In this document: in pieces, positions 23,523 through 32,240 of the stretch
How the letters are laid out: each line of letters begins with the position of its first letter
How positions within the stretch are numbered: position 1 is the first letter of the stretch
Source of the DNA: Pseudeuparius sepicola
Lineage: Eukaryota > Arthropoda > Insecta > Coleoptera > Anthribidae
Direction of reading: 5' to 3'
Assembly: GCA_963920635.1 (NCBI GenBank)
Contig: OY987299.1
Location: 133,979,373-134,043,372 of the forward strand
Length of the DNA: 64,000 bases
Notes under the pieces: model-generated
Seen by the model: the letters and a program-made list of their open reading frames with translations, nothing else
Databases searched by the model: none
Told to the model about the DNA's origin: nothing
Program-made: the position numbers and the translations under genes

Positions 23523-23684
23523 CTATCCCAAGAGGGCGGCGCCGCAGCAGGGGGCGGCCACGGCGACGGCGGGGGCGGCCAGGGCCAGCGGGACGGCGGC
23601 CAAGATCCCGGACGGCTCCGGCACGGGGCTGGCCAAGGCGGCGGCCAAGAGGGCGAAGACGGCGACCAAGAGGAGCTTGAGCAT
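23523..23684 (-). CDS. Short secreted peptide precursor, subfamily C, member 1
   Basis: 53 residues on the minus strand. The signal peptide is ~18 residues (Leu/Ala/Val core ending Ala-Leu-Ala). It is followed by Ser-Pro, Val-Pro, Glu-Pro, then Ser-Gly-Ile-Leu and an Ala/Val/Leu/Pro tail with adjacent cysteines (Pro-Cys-Cys-Gly-Ala-Ala) and the end Leu-Leu-Gly-stop. Apart from the Lys in the signal and one Glu in the prosegment there are no charged residues. The vicinal Cys pair is shared with genes at 27814- and 30378+ and could allow dimer formation (inference). TATA at 23743-23750. No clear AATAAA was seen. The Gly/Asp-rich plus-strand frame 23469-23768 is a shadow of GC-rich codons. Function unknown. 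Confidence 0.82.
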   Translation of the reverse strand: MLKLLLVAVFALLAAALASPVPEPSGILAAVPLALAAPAVAVAAPCCGAALLG

Positions 23685-23742
23685 GGCGAAGTTTGCGAAT
23701 CTGCTGGCGATCTGCTTATGCCGATCCCGGTGCGGCGTAGAG

Positions 23743-23750
23743 TTTATATA
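23743..23750 (-). promoter_or_regulatory. TATA box of gene C1
   Basis: TATATAAA on the minus strand, about 60 nt before the ATG. Confidence 0.7.
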
Positions 23751-24785
23751 CGGGCGGATTGGGAGTAAATTGGCGGAGTTGTTACATCAGATCGAGTTGG
23801 CGTACGCGGCAGGTTAACGTTACGCACTTTTCATTTATTTACAGACACGTGAAAAACATTATGTGATCGTGGTTTTAGTATAGCTTTATTTTTGGCCAAT
23901 TTGATTTCTTTTACTTACATATTTTTATTGCGTTCCTGGGTAAATAACAATTCAGAACGAAAAAGTAATTGAAATAAATTCTATAAAACTATACTGGTAC
24001 ATTAGGGAGAATATTGAATATCGGAAAAATCGGAAAAAGCTCCTAAACATTTTATTACGTCATGTATTTGGTTAAAACAAACATTTTTTGTTCCTGTATT
24101 GAGAGGTAGAAAATGTCATTTTGAACAAAAAGTTTTAGACCGGGAGATAGTGACAGATTTTTGGACGTAATTTTACTCAGTTTTACACGAAAAATATGCG
24201 TTTTGATATGATTTTAGTCGGGCTCCAGTTTTATTTCTTAATTGGTTCATTCCAATTTTCAGGCTAATATTTATTGTTGGGTGCGTGATTTCTTCTTACG
24301 ATTTATATATATTGAATTTGATTTTCATTAAAGACTTCTTTCAGTTTTTTTGTGAACTCTTCACTATAGTAGGTACCTGGACAAATTGGAGTTTCAAAAA
24401 GTTCAGAAGAGATCAAAAAATTGATATTTTTCCATCAAGGTTTGCCTCAATTTTCTTAAATAGATAGGTATTTGATGTTTTATACCTCGCAAACATATTT
24501 GGTTTCCATGTTTTCTTTCCAGTTAAGAAACCTCGTTGCGTCTTTCCAATTTTTAATAATTCTTCCTCCTCTCTGACAGTGAAAATAACCGATGGTCTTC
24601 AGTTGCATTCCGGCAAATGAAAACACCGCACACGCAACACTGCACCACGAGGTTTCAGACTTTTTACGTCGTACGATAAGGCGCTATATAAAAAAATCGA
24701 GTTTTCCCAAAAATACAAACAAAAACCAAACTTGAATTTTCCCAGTATATTTACATCGCATAATTACGAAGTCCAGTCGCGCCTC

Positions 24786-24947
24786 CTACCCCAAGAGGGC
24801 GGCGCCGCAGCAGGGGGCGGCCACGGCGACGGCGGGGGCGGCCAGGGCCAGCGGGGCGGCGGCCAAGATCCCGGACGGCTCCGGCACGGGGCTGGCCAAG
24901 GCGGCGGCCAAGAGGGCGAAGACGGCGACCAAGAGGAGCTTGAGCAT
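24786..24947 (-). CDS. Short secreted peptide precursor, subfamily C, member 2
   Basis: 53 residues. It differs from the 23684- gene by one residue (Val31 becomes Ala) and by a silent change in the last Gly codon. Signal peptide, three X-Pro steps, Ser-Gly-Ile-Leu start, Cys-Cys pair and Leu-Leu-Gly end are unchanged. The TATA box at 25006-25013 and ~60 nt leader are identical. The tandem copy is recent or gene-converted. The single amino-acid change in the hydrophobic tail is the only protein difference. Function unknown. Confidence 0.83.
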   Translation of the reverse strand: MLKLLLVAVFALLAAALASPVPEPSGILAAAPLALAAPAVAVAAPCCGAALLG

Positions 24948-25005
24948 GGCGAAGTTTGCGAATCTGCTGGCGATCTGCTTATGCCGATCCCGGTGCGGCG
25001 TAGAG

Positions 25006-25013
25006 TTTATATA
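25006..25013 (-). promoter_or_regulatory. TATA box of gene C2
   Basis: TATATAAA on the minus strand, same position relative to the ATG as in gene C1. Confidence 0.7.
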
Positions 25014-25439
25014 CGGGCGGATTGGGAGTAAATTGGCGGAGTTGTTACATCAGATCGAGTTGGCGTACGCGGCAGGTTAACGTTACGCACTTTTCATTTA
25101 TTTACAGACACGTGAAAAACATTATGTGATCGTGGTTTTAGTTTAGCTTTATTTTTGGCCAATTTGATTTCTTTTACTTAGATATTTTTATTGCGTTCCT
25201 GGGTAAATAACAATTCAGAACGAAAAAGTAATTGAAATAGATTCTATAAAACTATACTGGTACATTAGGGAGAATATTGAATATCGGAAAAATCGGAAAA
25301 AGCGCCTAAACATTTTATTACGTCATGTATTTGGTTAAAACAAACATTTTTTGTTGCTGTATTGAGAGGTAGAAAATGTCATTCTGAACAAAAAGTTTTA
25401 GACCGAGAGATAGTGACACATTTTTGGACGTGATTTTAC

Positions 25440-26643
25440 CTTTCATAATTTTTTTAACAAAAACATTAAAACCGACTTTAAAAATTTGCCCGTATCCACA
25501 CTCCACTAAATTAAAAAAAATAATAATAACAATAAATAACACCGAATTTACAATGTATGCACATTTCGACTAAAATTTTAGAAATATTTTCTCTTTCTAA
25601 ATTGAATTACCTTTGGATTTGGTGACAGTCAAGGCAAAGAATTTAAATCTATTTAGATGTAAATCATATACCTATAGCAACTATATGATATGAATACATC
25701 ATATCCCACATAGATCATAACTTACCGTCACCGACTCCAAAGATAACTCAATTTAGAAAGAGAAAAATATTTCTAAAATTTTAGGTGAAATGTGCATACG
25801 GGCAAATTTGTGAAGTCGGTGTTATTTTTTGTTAATTTTTTTAAGTGGAGTGTGCATACGGGCAAATTTTTGAAGTTGGTTTTAATGTTTTTGTTAAAAA
25901 AAATTATTTCTTATTTTTTTAGTGAATTATTAATAGTTTTTATCGAAATCGGTCCAATATTAAATTCCATCCCCTATTTGTCCACCCTTAGGATTGAATT
26001 TTTTCTCTTCAAATTTAATTTCTCTTCAAATTTAAATGTGACCACCCCTAAGGTAACCCCTTTCTAATAAAATAAGAATCATCCAAATCGGTCCAATATG
26101 AACGTTCATCCCCTATTTATCTACCCTTAGGGGTGGAGTTTTTTCTTTATATTTAAATGGGACCACACCTAAAGTACCCAATAAAGAAAGAATCATCGAA
26201 ATCGGTCCAATATGAAATTTCATCCCCTATTTTCTCTTTTCTTCAAATTTAAATAGAGCCACTCCTAAAGTAATCCCTTTCTAATAAAAAGAGAATCATT
26301 GAAATCGGTCCAATATGAAATTTCATCCCCTGTTTTTCCACCCTTGGGGGGGGGGGAATTTTTTCTTCAAATTTAAATCTGGCGCTGAGGTATGTACTCC
26401 CTTTCTAATAAAAAAGAGAATCATCGAAATCGGTTCAATATGAAATTTCATCCCCTATTTGTCCACCCTTAGGGGTGAAATTTTTTCTTCAAATTTGAAT
26501 GGGACCATTCTGTAGGTATACCCTTTCAAATAAAAAAGAATTGTCCAAATCGGTTTATAAATGACGGAGTTCTGAGGTAACAAATATAAAAAAAACATAC
26601 AACCGAATTAATAACCTCCTCCTTTTTTGAAGTCGGTTAAAAA
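25440..26643. repeat. Long CCGACTTC-ended repeat, copy A
   Basis: Ends at right with the complement of TTTTAACCGACTTCAAAAAA, a repeat end I have seen widely in insect genomes (family name not certain). The middle (about 25930-26560) is a tandem array of ~115-bp units. Each unit carries AATCATCGAAATCGGTCCAA, TTTCATCCCCTATTT and a CCACCCTTAGGGGTG word. Copies at 28708-29540 and 30658-31515 run in the opposite orientation. Confidence 0.8.
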
Positions 26644-27590
26644 GGAATTATTCTCACAATAATAAGGTATGAATCAGAGAGTCATCCTGGGTTCTCCATA
26701 TGAAAAACTGAGTTTCCATTTATTCGAAAAATATGCGTTTTGATTTTAGTCAGGCTGCCATGTGTTTTATAATGAAGTTCAAAATAGAAAATTCCTCGGA
26801 AAACCATAGGCATACCGTTAGGGTGGGTACTTTAATAATTAATTTTTCCACGTTTCTGAACATGCTGCCAAATGAGAAGTATGCAAGTTCTTGTTATGAA
26901 ACTGCTGAAAAAGGGATGGCGTACCGTTTGCGCATGTCCAAGTACAGTTTAAATTGAATGTCATTTTTAGACGTAAAGTGTACTTTTAAAACGCAAAATG
27001 TTAGGTACTTTTTTCAAAATAACTAAAAAACGAAAAAAAGATATTAGAAATCTGTTTGTACCGTTTTATCGACTTTACAATTTCGCAACTTTTCCCCCAT
27101 TTAACCGTTATTCTATCTCTCACCGTTTGCAAGATCCCCATGCTGTTCATTCTTATCCGGGACACATTGTATAAGATGTTCCATTTAAAAAAAAAACATA
27201 ATTTTGGTTTGCCACCCACTTGCGGAACACACTGTACAAAACTTTTTACTATGCCAGAAAACTGCAATCACAACTTTTATCTAAAACTTTTTTCTATCGC
27301 AAAAAAGTTATAGGGGAAGGTAGTGGAGAACTTAACGTGGGCATCCCTATCACCCTTAATTAAACACCCTGTATCTCCCAAACGAATCAAGATATCAGGA
27401 TGCTGTTGGATCTATCACTTCGGGAAATGGAAGAAACTCCCCAAAAGCTTCCAGGGATAATACCCTGTATAAAAGGTAAAAAATAGGCGCTGCTAGTTTT
27501 TTTTTAATTGTATATGCTCTGTTCTCTTGCCTTCACAAATTACTTTCTTATAATTTGGCGTGGGCTGTTGGAAATACAATTCAGGTACAA
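26644..27590. other. Gene-free stretch with element remnants
   Basis: Contains paired words ATTGTATAAGATGTTCCATTT and GCGGAACACACTGTA (27160-27240) and ACACCCTGTATCTCCC (27365), fragments of CAGGGTG-type elements. Short frames here have no family features. Confidence 0.5.
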
Positions 27591-27596
27591 CAAGTT

Positions 27597-27602
27597 TTTA
27601 TT
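27597..27602 (-). terminator. Polyadenylation signal of gene C3
   Basis: AATAAA on the minus strand 50 nt after the stop. Confidence 0.6.
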
Positions 27603-27652
27603 ACCAAAAATTAATATCATCTCTTATAACTAATCACAACCCTCCAAAAAAT

Positions 27653-27814
27653 TCACTTTCCGGCTCCAGCTCCTGCTCCAGCTCCAGCTCCGGCTCCAGC
27701 CGCCCCGCAACACCCGCCGAGCCCCCAAGACGGCTCTGGATCGGCCACGGGATCGGCGAAGGCCATGGAGACGGCCAGGAGTGCCAGTACGAAGAAGAAG
27801 AATAGTTTCATCAT
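27653..27814 (-). CDS. Short secreted peptide precursor, subfamily C, member 3 (Gly-Ala repeat tail)
   Basis: 53 residues on the minus strand. The signal peptide is Met-Met-Lys-Leu then four Phe and a hydrophobic core, ending Ala-Phe-Ala. Four dipeptides follow (Asp-Pro, Val-Ala, Asp-Pro, Glu-Pro), then Ser-Trp-Gly-Leu-Gly-Gly-Cys-Cys-Gly. From about residue 38 the tail is an alternating Gly-Ala run ending Gly-Lys-stop. It is the only intact member that does not end in Gly. Removal of the Lys by a carboxypeptidase would expose Gly for amidation (inference). The Gly-Ala run is coded by a GC-rich simple repeat and may be length-polymorphic. TATA at 27876-27883. The plus-strand Ser-rich frame 27560-27805 is a shadow. 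Function unknown. Confidence 0.8.
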   Translation of the reverse strand: MMKLFFFFVLALLAVSMAFADPVADPEPSWGLGGCCGAAGAGAGAGAGAGAGK

Positions 27815-27875
27815 CTTGACGGAACGACGGCTACGGCTTACTGCGATTTGTCGGCAATTGTTTTGTTTCCGGTTG

Positions 27876-27883
27876 TTTTTATA
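27876..27883 (-). promoter_or_regulatory. TATA box of gene C3
   Basis: TATAAAAA on the minus strand, ~62 nt before the ATG. Confidence 0.68.
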
Positions 27884-27899
27884 CGCGCCCGATTGAAAA

Positions 27900-28390
27900 G
27901 TAAAGGTGGCCGTGGCCGTTATTTGGAATATGTTTCTAGAATGAAATTAATATTCTCATAGCGGTGTATATAGATTATTTTAATAAAAGTAAGAATTACG
28001 TCAGATGTTTTTTGTCTCATAAGAGCATTTTTGTTTCTAAGTCAATAAATTCACCGTGCCATTAGATAGCAAAATATTTACCTAAAATTACTAATCCGTT
28101 AGTAGAAAACTCAAATTCATTTATCAGAAACAGCAATCGTTTTTTAGAAACAAATTAGGAAACATCAATTTCCGAATCATTATACTTGTATTATCTAGCT
28201 ATGATGCGGTCAGTCTTTTTACAAAATGTTTCTGTTGATAAATCATTGAATATTTTACGCAGAAAGTTAGAAAGCGATCAGACTTTAGTAGAAAGTACAA
28301 ATTTGAGCATAGATGCAATATTAGAACTAACAACAAACTAACAACGTCACATATTAACACTATATTATGTTAAAAATAGGAAAATAATAG
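27900..28390. other. Gene-free stretch
   Basis: AT-rich. No gene or bounded repeat recognised. Confidence 0.5.
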
Positions 28391-28394
28391 CAGG

Positions 28395-28705
28395 AATTTG
28401 GAATAGGCAATTTAGTCATGGAAGATTTTCAACAAAATGAGTTGACTAGATATGTTTATTAACCTAATGTTTGGAGGAGATAAGTATGTAGATGACATAT
28501 TTGTTATAAGGGAGTAGATGATTTAAATTCATTAAAATAATAATCAGTGGTAGTCTCTCAGATGTTTCTATACTGAAATCAGTACGTACTGAAATCGGTA
28601 CTGAAATCAGTATGGAAACTAGTCTCTACCATTGAGTAAAGGATTATTCCTTTACTCAATGTCTCTACAGAAAACCAACACATACTAATAGAAATAGATA
28701 TCTCC
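28395..28705 (+). pseudogene. Penelope-like element RT fragment (5' piece)
   Basis: A frame-broken relative of the sequence at 63719-64000. Recognisable parts are MEDF-QQNELTRY, a decayed YVDD region, the LDVSILKS segment, and a KPTHTNR-like segment after a 32-bp hairpin insert (28630-28661). Several stops and deletions make it dead. It is separated from its downstream part (29590-29975) by repeat copy B. Confidence 0.72.
28630..28661. mobile_element. Tiny palindromic insert with 7-bp target duplication, copy 1
   Basis: Arms CATTGAGTAAAGGA and complement around a 4-bp centre (TTAT), total 32 bp. It is flanked on both sides by TCTCTAC (28623-28629 and 28662-28668). Removing the insert and one flank copy restores the Penelope reading order, so this is an insertion. 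The same element is at 35394-35429. Confidence 0.85.
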
Positions 28706-28707
28706 AT

Positions 28708-29540
28708 TTTTAACCGACTTCAAAAAAGGAGAAGGTTATCAATTCGGTTGTATGTTTTTTATGTTTGTTACCTCAGAACTCCGTCATTTATAAACCGATT
28801 TGGACAGTTCTTTTTTTATTAGAAAGGGAGTACCTTAGAGAAAAAATTCCACCCTAAGGGTCGAAAAATAGAGGATGAAATTTCATATTCGACAGATTTC
28901 GATGATTCTCTTTTTTTAAAAAAGGGATTAATTTAGGAGTGGCCCCACTCAAATTTGAAGAAAAAATTACACCTGTAAGGGTGGAAAATAGGGGATGAAA
29001 TTTCATATTGGATCGATTTCGATGATTCTTAGTTTATTTGAAAGGGGTACCTTAGAGGTGGTCACATTTAAATTTGAAGAGAAATTAAATTTGAAGAGAT
29101 AAATTTCAATCCTAAGGGTGGACAAATAGAGGATGGAATTTAATATTGGACCGATTTCGATAATTCTTAATAATTCACTAAAAAATAAGAAATAAAAAAT
29201 TTTAACAAAAAAATTAAAACCGACTTTAAAAATTTGCCCCCATACATATTTCAACTAAAATTTTAGAAATATTTTTCTCTTTCTAAATTGAGTTATCTTT
29301 GGAGTCAGTGACAGTAAGTTATGATGTATGTAGGACATGATCAAATCAAATCAAATCAAATTAAATTTATTGCAACGTTATGATGATGTATGATGTAGGT
29401 ATTCATATCTAAATAGATTTAAATTCCTTGCCTTGACTGTCACCAAATCCAAAGAAAACTCAATTTAGAAAGATAAAAATATTTCTAAAATTTTAGTTGA
29501 AATGCGAGCAAATTTTTGAAGTCGGTTTTATTTTTTTTTG
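28708..29540. repeat. Long CCGACTTC-ended repeat, copy B
   Basis: Starts TTTTTAACCGACTTCAAAAAA, followed by units of the ~115-bp array in the complement orientation to copy A, and ends with GCAAATTTTTGAAGTCGGTT. It splits the Penelope pseudogene 28395-29975. A short (AAATC)n tract lies at 29341-29362. Confidence 0.78.
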
Positions 29541-29589
29541 TTAATTTTTTTTTGTATTATAACTCCAATCATCATATTAGTGTTAAAAA

Positions 29590-29975
29590 AGGAGTACCTA
29601 ATTAAAAGTTTGTATGACAGGGTTAAACGATTTGTTCTCATAACACAAAATTTGTGGAGGAAATTAAACGTATAAAACAGAAGAATAGTTATCCTATTGA
29701 ATTTGTTAAGCCATAGTTTCAATTGCCAATAAAATAACAATGCAGAATTATTAAAGAAATAAATGTGGTGTACCGATCCGTAAATTTAATTATTCCTTAT
29801 ATTCCTGGACTATCAGATAAGCTAAAACGCATAGGCAAAAATTCATTAAGATCGATGCTAATTAAAACGAAACCGTTTAATAAAGTATAAAGTTCAACAA
29901 ATTGCATTTATAAAATTCCTTGTAAATGCGGAAAGTTAAAATGTGTTTATATGAATATTATCCTAAAATATGAAA
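29590..29975 (+). pseudogene. Penelope-like element, downstream fragment
   Basis: Frame-broken coding remnants: LIKSLYDRVKRFVL near 29600, PYIPGLSDKLKRIG at about 29790-29840, and KIPCKCGKLKCVYMN near 29905-29955. That order (RT, connector with P-Y-x-x-G-L-S, then the IPCxCG entry to a GIY-YIG nuclease) is the Penelope layout. It continues the fragment at 28395-28705 after repeat copy B. Confidence 0.72.
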
Positions 29976-30300
29976 TTGAACACAATAATAACTTGACAAC
30001 CCGTTGACAATGCAAGCACAAAGCACTAAAGGTAGGTATACCTGCAGAAAACAGGTTAGGTTAGCAGAAACAGAATGAAAATTTTAAAACTGGACTGAAG
30101 TTAACTGTAGTTATTGTAAACATTGACCATCACTTTTGTTACACCCCTGTATACATAATTTCTCCTTTCTTTTGCGCACCAGTCTCATAAACAATTCCAG
30201 AATTATAAATAAGCCGCAAGGAACGCCGTCAGAAATAAACTGCCGCGCAAAAGATATAATGATGCAATTTTTACCACCATTTTTGGTATGTTAACGTATA
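29976..30300. other. Upstream region of gene C4
   Basis: Nothing recognised except an AGGTTAGGTTAG word near 30055 and the promoter below. Confidence 0.5.
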
Positions 30301-30302
30301 AC

Positions 30303-30310
30303 TATATAAA
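30303..30310 (+). promoter_or_regulatory. TATA box of gene C4
   Basis: TATATAAA about 68 nt before the ATG at 30378. Because it lies downstream of 30288, the longer in-frame start at 30288 is not the real one. Confidence 0.72.
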
Positions 30311-30377
30311 CCCGCAACAGCAACGCCACGGTTATAGACAAATCGCAACAGTCGTTTTGCCAACGCCAACTATCAAG

Positions 30378-30533
30378 ATGATGAAACTCTTCTTCTTCTA
30401 CGTCGTCGCCATCTTGGCGATCGCCGCGGCTTGGGCCAACCCGATCGCCGATCCAGAGCCATCTGGGATCATCGCAGCAGCTCCAGCCTTGGCCATCGCT
30501 CCAGCCTGTTGTGGAGCCGCTATTATCGGTTAA
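30378..30533 (+). CDS. Short secreted peptide precursor, subfamily C, member 4
   Basis: 51 residues from the Met-Met-Lys start at 30378. An in-frame Met at 30288 would add 30 residues upstream of the signal peptide and before the TATA box, so I reject it. The signal peptide ends Ala-Trp-Ala. The prosegment is Asn-Pro, Ile-Ala, Asp-Pro, Glu-Pro, then Ser-Gly-Ile-Ile-Ala-Ala-Ala-Pro as in subfamily B. The tail contains Pro-Ala-Cys-Cys-Gly-Ala-Ala and ends Ile-Ile-Gly-stop. It therefore bridges subfamilies B (start) and C (Cys-Cys end). AATAAA at 30559-30564. The minus-strand 122-aa frame is a shadow. Function unknown. Confidence 0.82.
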   Translation: MMKLFFFYVVAILAIAAAWANPIADPEPSGIIAAAPALAIAPACCGAAIIG

Positions 30534-30558
30534 GAGGGAAATGTGCAGATGTGTAAAT

Positions 30559-30564
30559 AATAAA
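30559..30564 (+). terminator. Polyadenylation signal of gene C4
   Basis: AATAAA 25 nt past the stop; more AATAAA-like words follow. Confidence 0.6.
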
Positions 30565-30657
30565 AAATAAAAATGAAATTTGACGATAGTTGATTTTTTA
30601 AGTGTCTTTTGAAAAATACACGAAAGAAAAATTGGGATGGGATTAGAGTTGGGTACC

Positions 30658-31515
30658 ATTTTTAACCGACTTCAAAAAAGGAGGAGGTTATCAATTCGGT
30701 TGTATTTTTTTTTTATGTTTGTTAACTCAGAACTCCGTCATTTATAAACCGATTTGGACAATTCTTTTTTATTTCAAAGGGTATACCTACAGAATGGTCC
30801 CATTTAAATTTGAAGAAAAAATTCCACTCCTAAGGGTAGACAAATAGAGGATGAAATTTCATATTGAACCGATTTCGATGATTCTTTTTTTATTGGAAAG
30901 GGGGTACCTTAGGTGTTGTCTCATTTAAATTTAAAGAAAAAATTCCACCCCTAAGGGTGGATAAATATGGGAGGAAAGTTCATATTGGACCGATTTCGAT
31001 GATTCTTATTTTATTAGAAAGGGGTTACCTTAGGGGTGGTCACATTTAAATTTGAAGAGAAAAATTTCAATCCTAAGGGTGGACAAATAGGGGATGGAAT
31101 TTAATATTGGACAGATTTCGATAATTCTTAATAATTCACTAAAAAAATAAGAAATAAAAAAATTTTAACAAAAAAATTAAAAACGACTTCAAAAATGTAT
31201 GCACATTTCAACTACAATTTTAGAAATATTTTTCTTTCTAAATTGAGTTATCTTTGGAGTCGGTGACAGTAAGTTATGGTGTATATTGTAGGATATGATG
31301 TATTCATATCTAAATAGATTTAAATTTCTTGCCTTGACTGTCACCAAAACCAAAGATAACTCAATTTAGAAAAAGAAAAATATTTCTAAAATTTTAGTTG
31401 AAATGTGTATACGGGCAAATTTGTGAAGTCGGTGTTTTTTTTTTTTTAATTTTTAGTGAAGTGTGCATATGGGCAAATTTTTGAAGTCGGTTTTAATTTT
31501 TTTGTTAAATTTTTT
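30658..31515. repeat. Long CCGACTTC-ended repeat, copy C
   Basis: Starts TTTTTAACCGACTTCAAAAAA 125 bp after gene C4, runs through ~115-bp units, and ends with GGGCAAATTTTTGAAGTCGG and TTTTAATTTTTTTG. Same orientation as copy B. Confidence 0.8.
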
Positions 31516-31636
31516 TATTTGGTATCATAACTTCTTTCTCTATGGATAATGTGATACTGGTAAATAGTTTTTTTTACAAAGTTTAGTTCAATTTTTATTT
31601 ACAATTGTTCTTTTTTATTTTTGCTAGGTACTTAAT

Positions 31637-31969
31637 TTGGAAAAAGGGGAATGTAAAGATATATTTTTTGTCAGATATGTTATTCAGATTTCCAACAGAA
31701 TTCTGTCTCCCATCCCAACAATAGAAAACAATGTAAAAAATTCAACTGAAACCTCCTCATTTTCTTCAGTTGAACCATTGAGTAAAATATCATGCCAAAA
31801 AGGAAACAATAGCTGTCAAATGTCACAGTTAATTTGTGCTGAAATAACCCGAAGTAAATGCAAAAATCATTGCATCAACATTTCGTCAACACAAGTAGAG
31901 ATGGTAGACTACTTCGGCATCAATAAAGTGTTAAACTTGACAGCCCGTTGTTCCTCTTTATATAGGTAG
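31637..31969 (+). CDS. Uncharacterised 110-codon open frame (doubtful)
   Basis: A Ser/Asn/Ile-rich frame with seven Cys, several in its C-terminal half (spaced C-x6-C-x6-C-x7-C-x3-C). It has no signal peptide and no domain I recognise. A TTTTTGCTAG just upstream could be a splice acceptor, and the frame ends just after a TTTATATAGG. It may be an exon of an unknown gene or a chance frame in a gene-poor interval. Confidence 0.2.
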   Translation: MEKGECKDIFFVRYVIQISNRILSPIPTIENNVKNSTETSSFSSVEPLSKISCQKGNNSCQMSQLICAEITRSKCKNHCINISSTQVEMVDYFGINKVLNLTARCSSLYR

Positions 31970-32240
31970 TTTACTGAACGGTCCAACCTTTATATTTTGT
32001 TGCACAGTTGTGCTTGTAAAGTTGGCTCATAATTAACGATCCTTTTTTATTCTGCTTTCAGGTCGGTGCAGTCACAGCGTTGTTGTGCATAGTGAGTAGA
32101 GTATGTAAATTTGTTGCTGGTGCGCCTCTAAAAAACACAATACCCCGCTAATAAACGGAATTAAAACGGAGGAAAACCGTTACATACAATGTTTATTCGC
32201 GCGAAAAAAGGTCGGGGTAACATAAAAAGGTTTATATATA

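Larger units (their letters stand above)
23023..24177. repeat. Tandem segmental duplication, unit 1
   Basis: From TTGTTGGGTGCATGATTTC to AGTGACAGATTTTTGGACGT. Nearly the same sequence repeats at 24265-25439. Each unit carries one complete subfamily C gene with its promoter. Confidence 0.88.
24265..25439. repeat. Tandem segmental duplication, unit 2
   Basis: Second copy of 23023-24177, offset by roughly 1.25 kb, with scattered substitutions and small indels. An extra AGGCGCTATATAAAAAAATC stretch at about 24679 is absent from unit 1. Confidence 0.88.

Noticed and set aside
23469..25031. Two 99-codon Gly/Asp/Gln-rich plus-strand frames (23469-23768 and 24732-25031)
   Set aside because: They are antisense to the GC-rich coding of the minus-strand peptide genes C1 and C2, which have signal peptides and TATA boxes on the minus strand.
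30288..30377. Upstream in-frame Met extending gene C4 by 30 residues
   Set aside because: The extension crosses the TATA box and puts 30 polar residues before the signal peptide. All paralogues start at the later Met.
30291..30659. 122-codon minus-strand frame
   Set aside because: Antisense shadow of gene C4; no signal peptide or family features.
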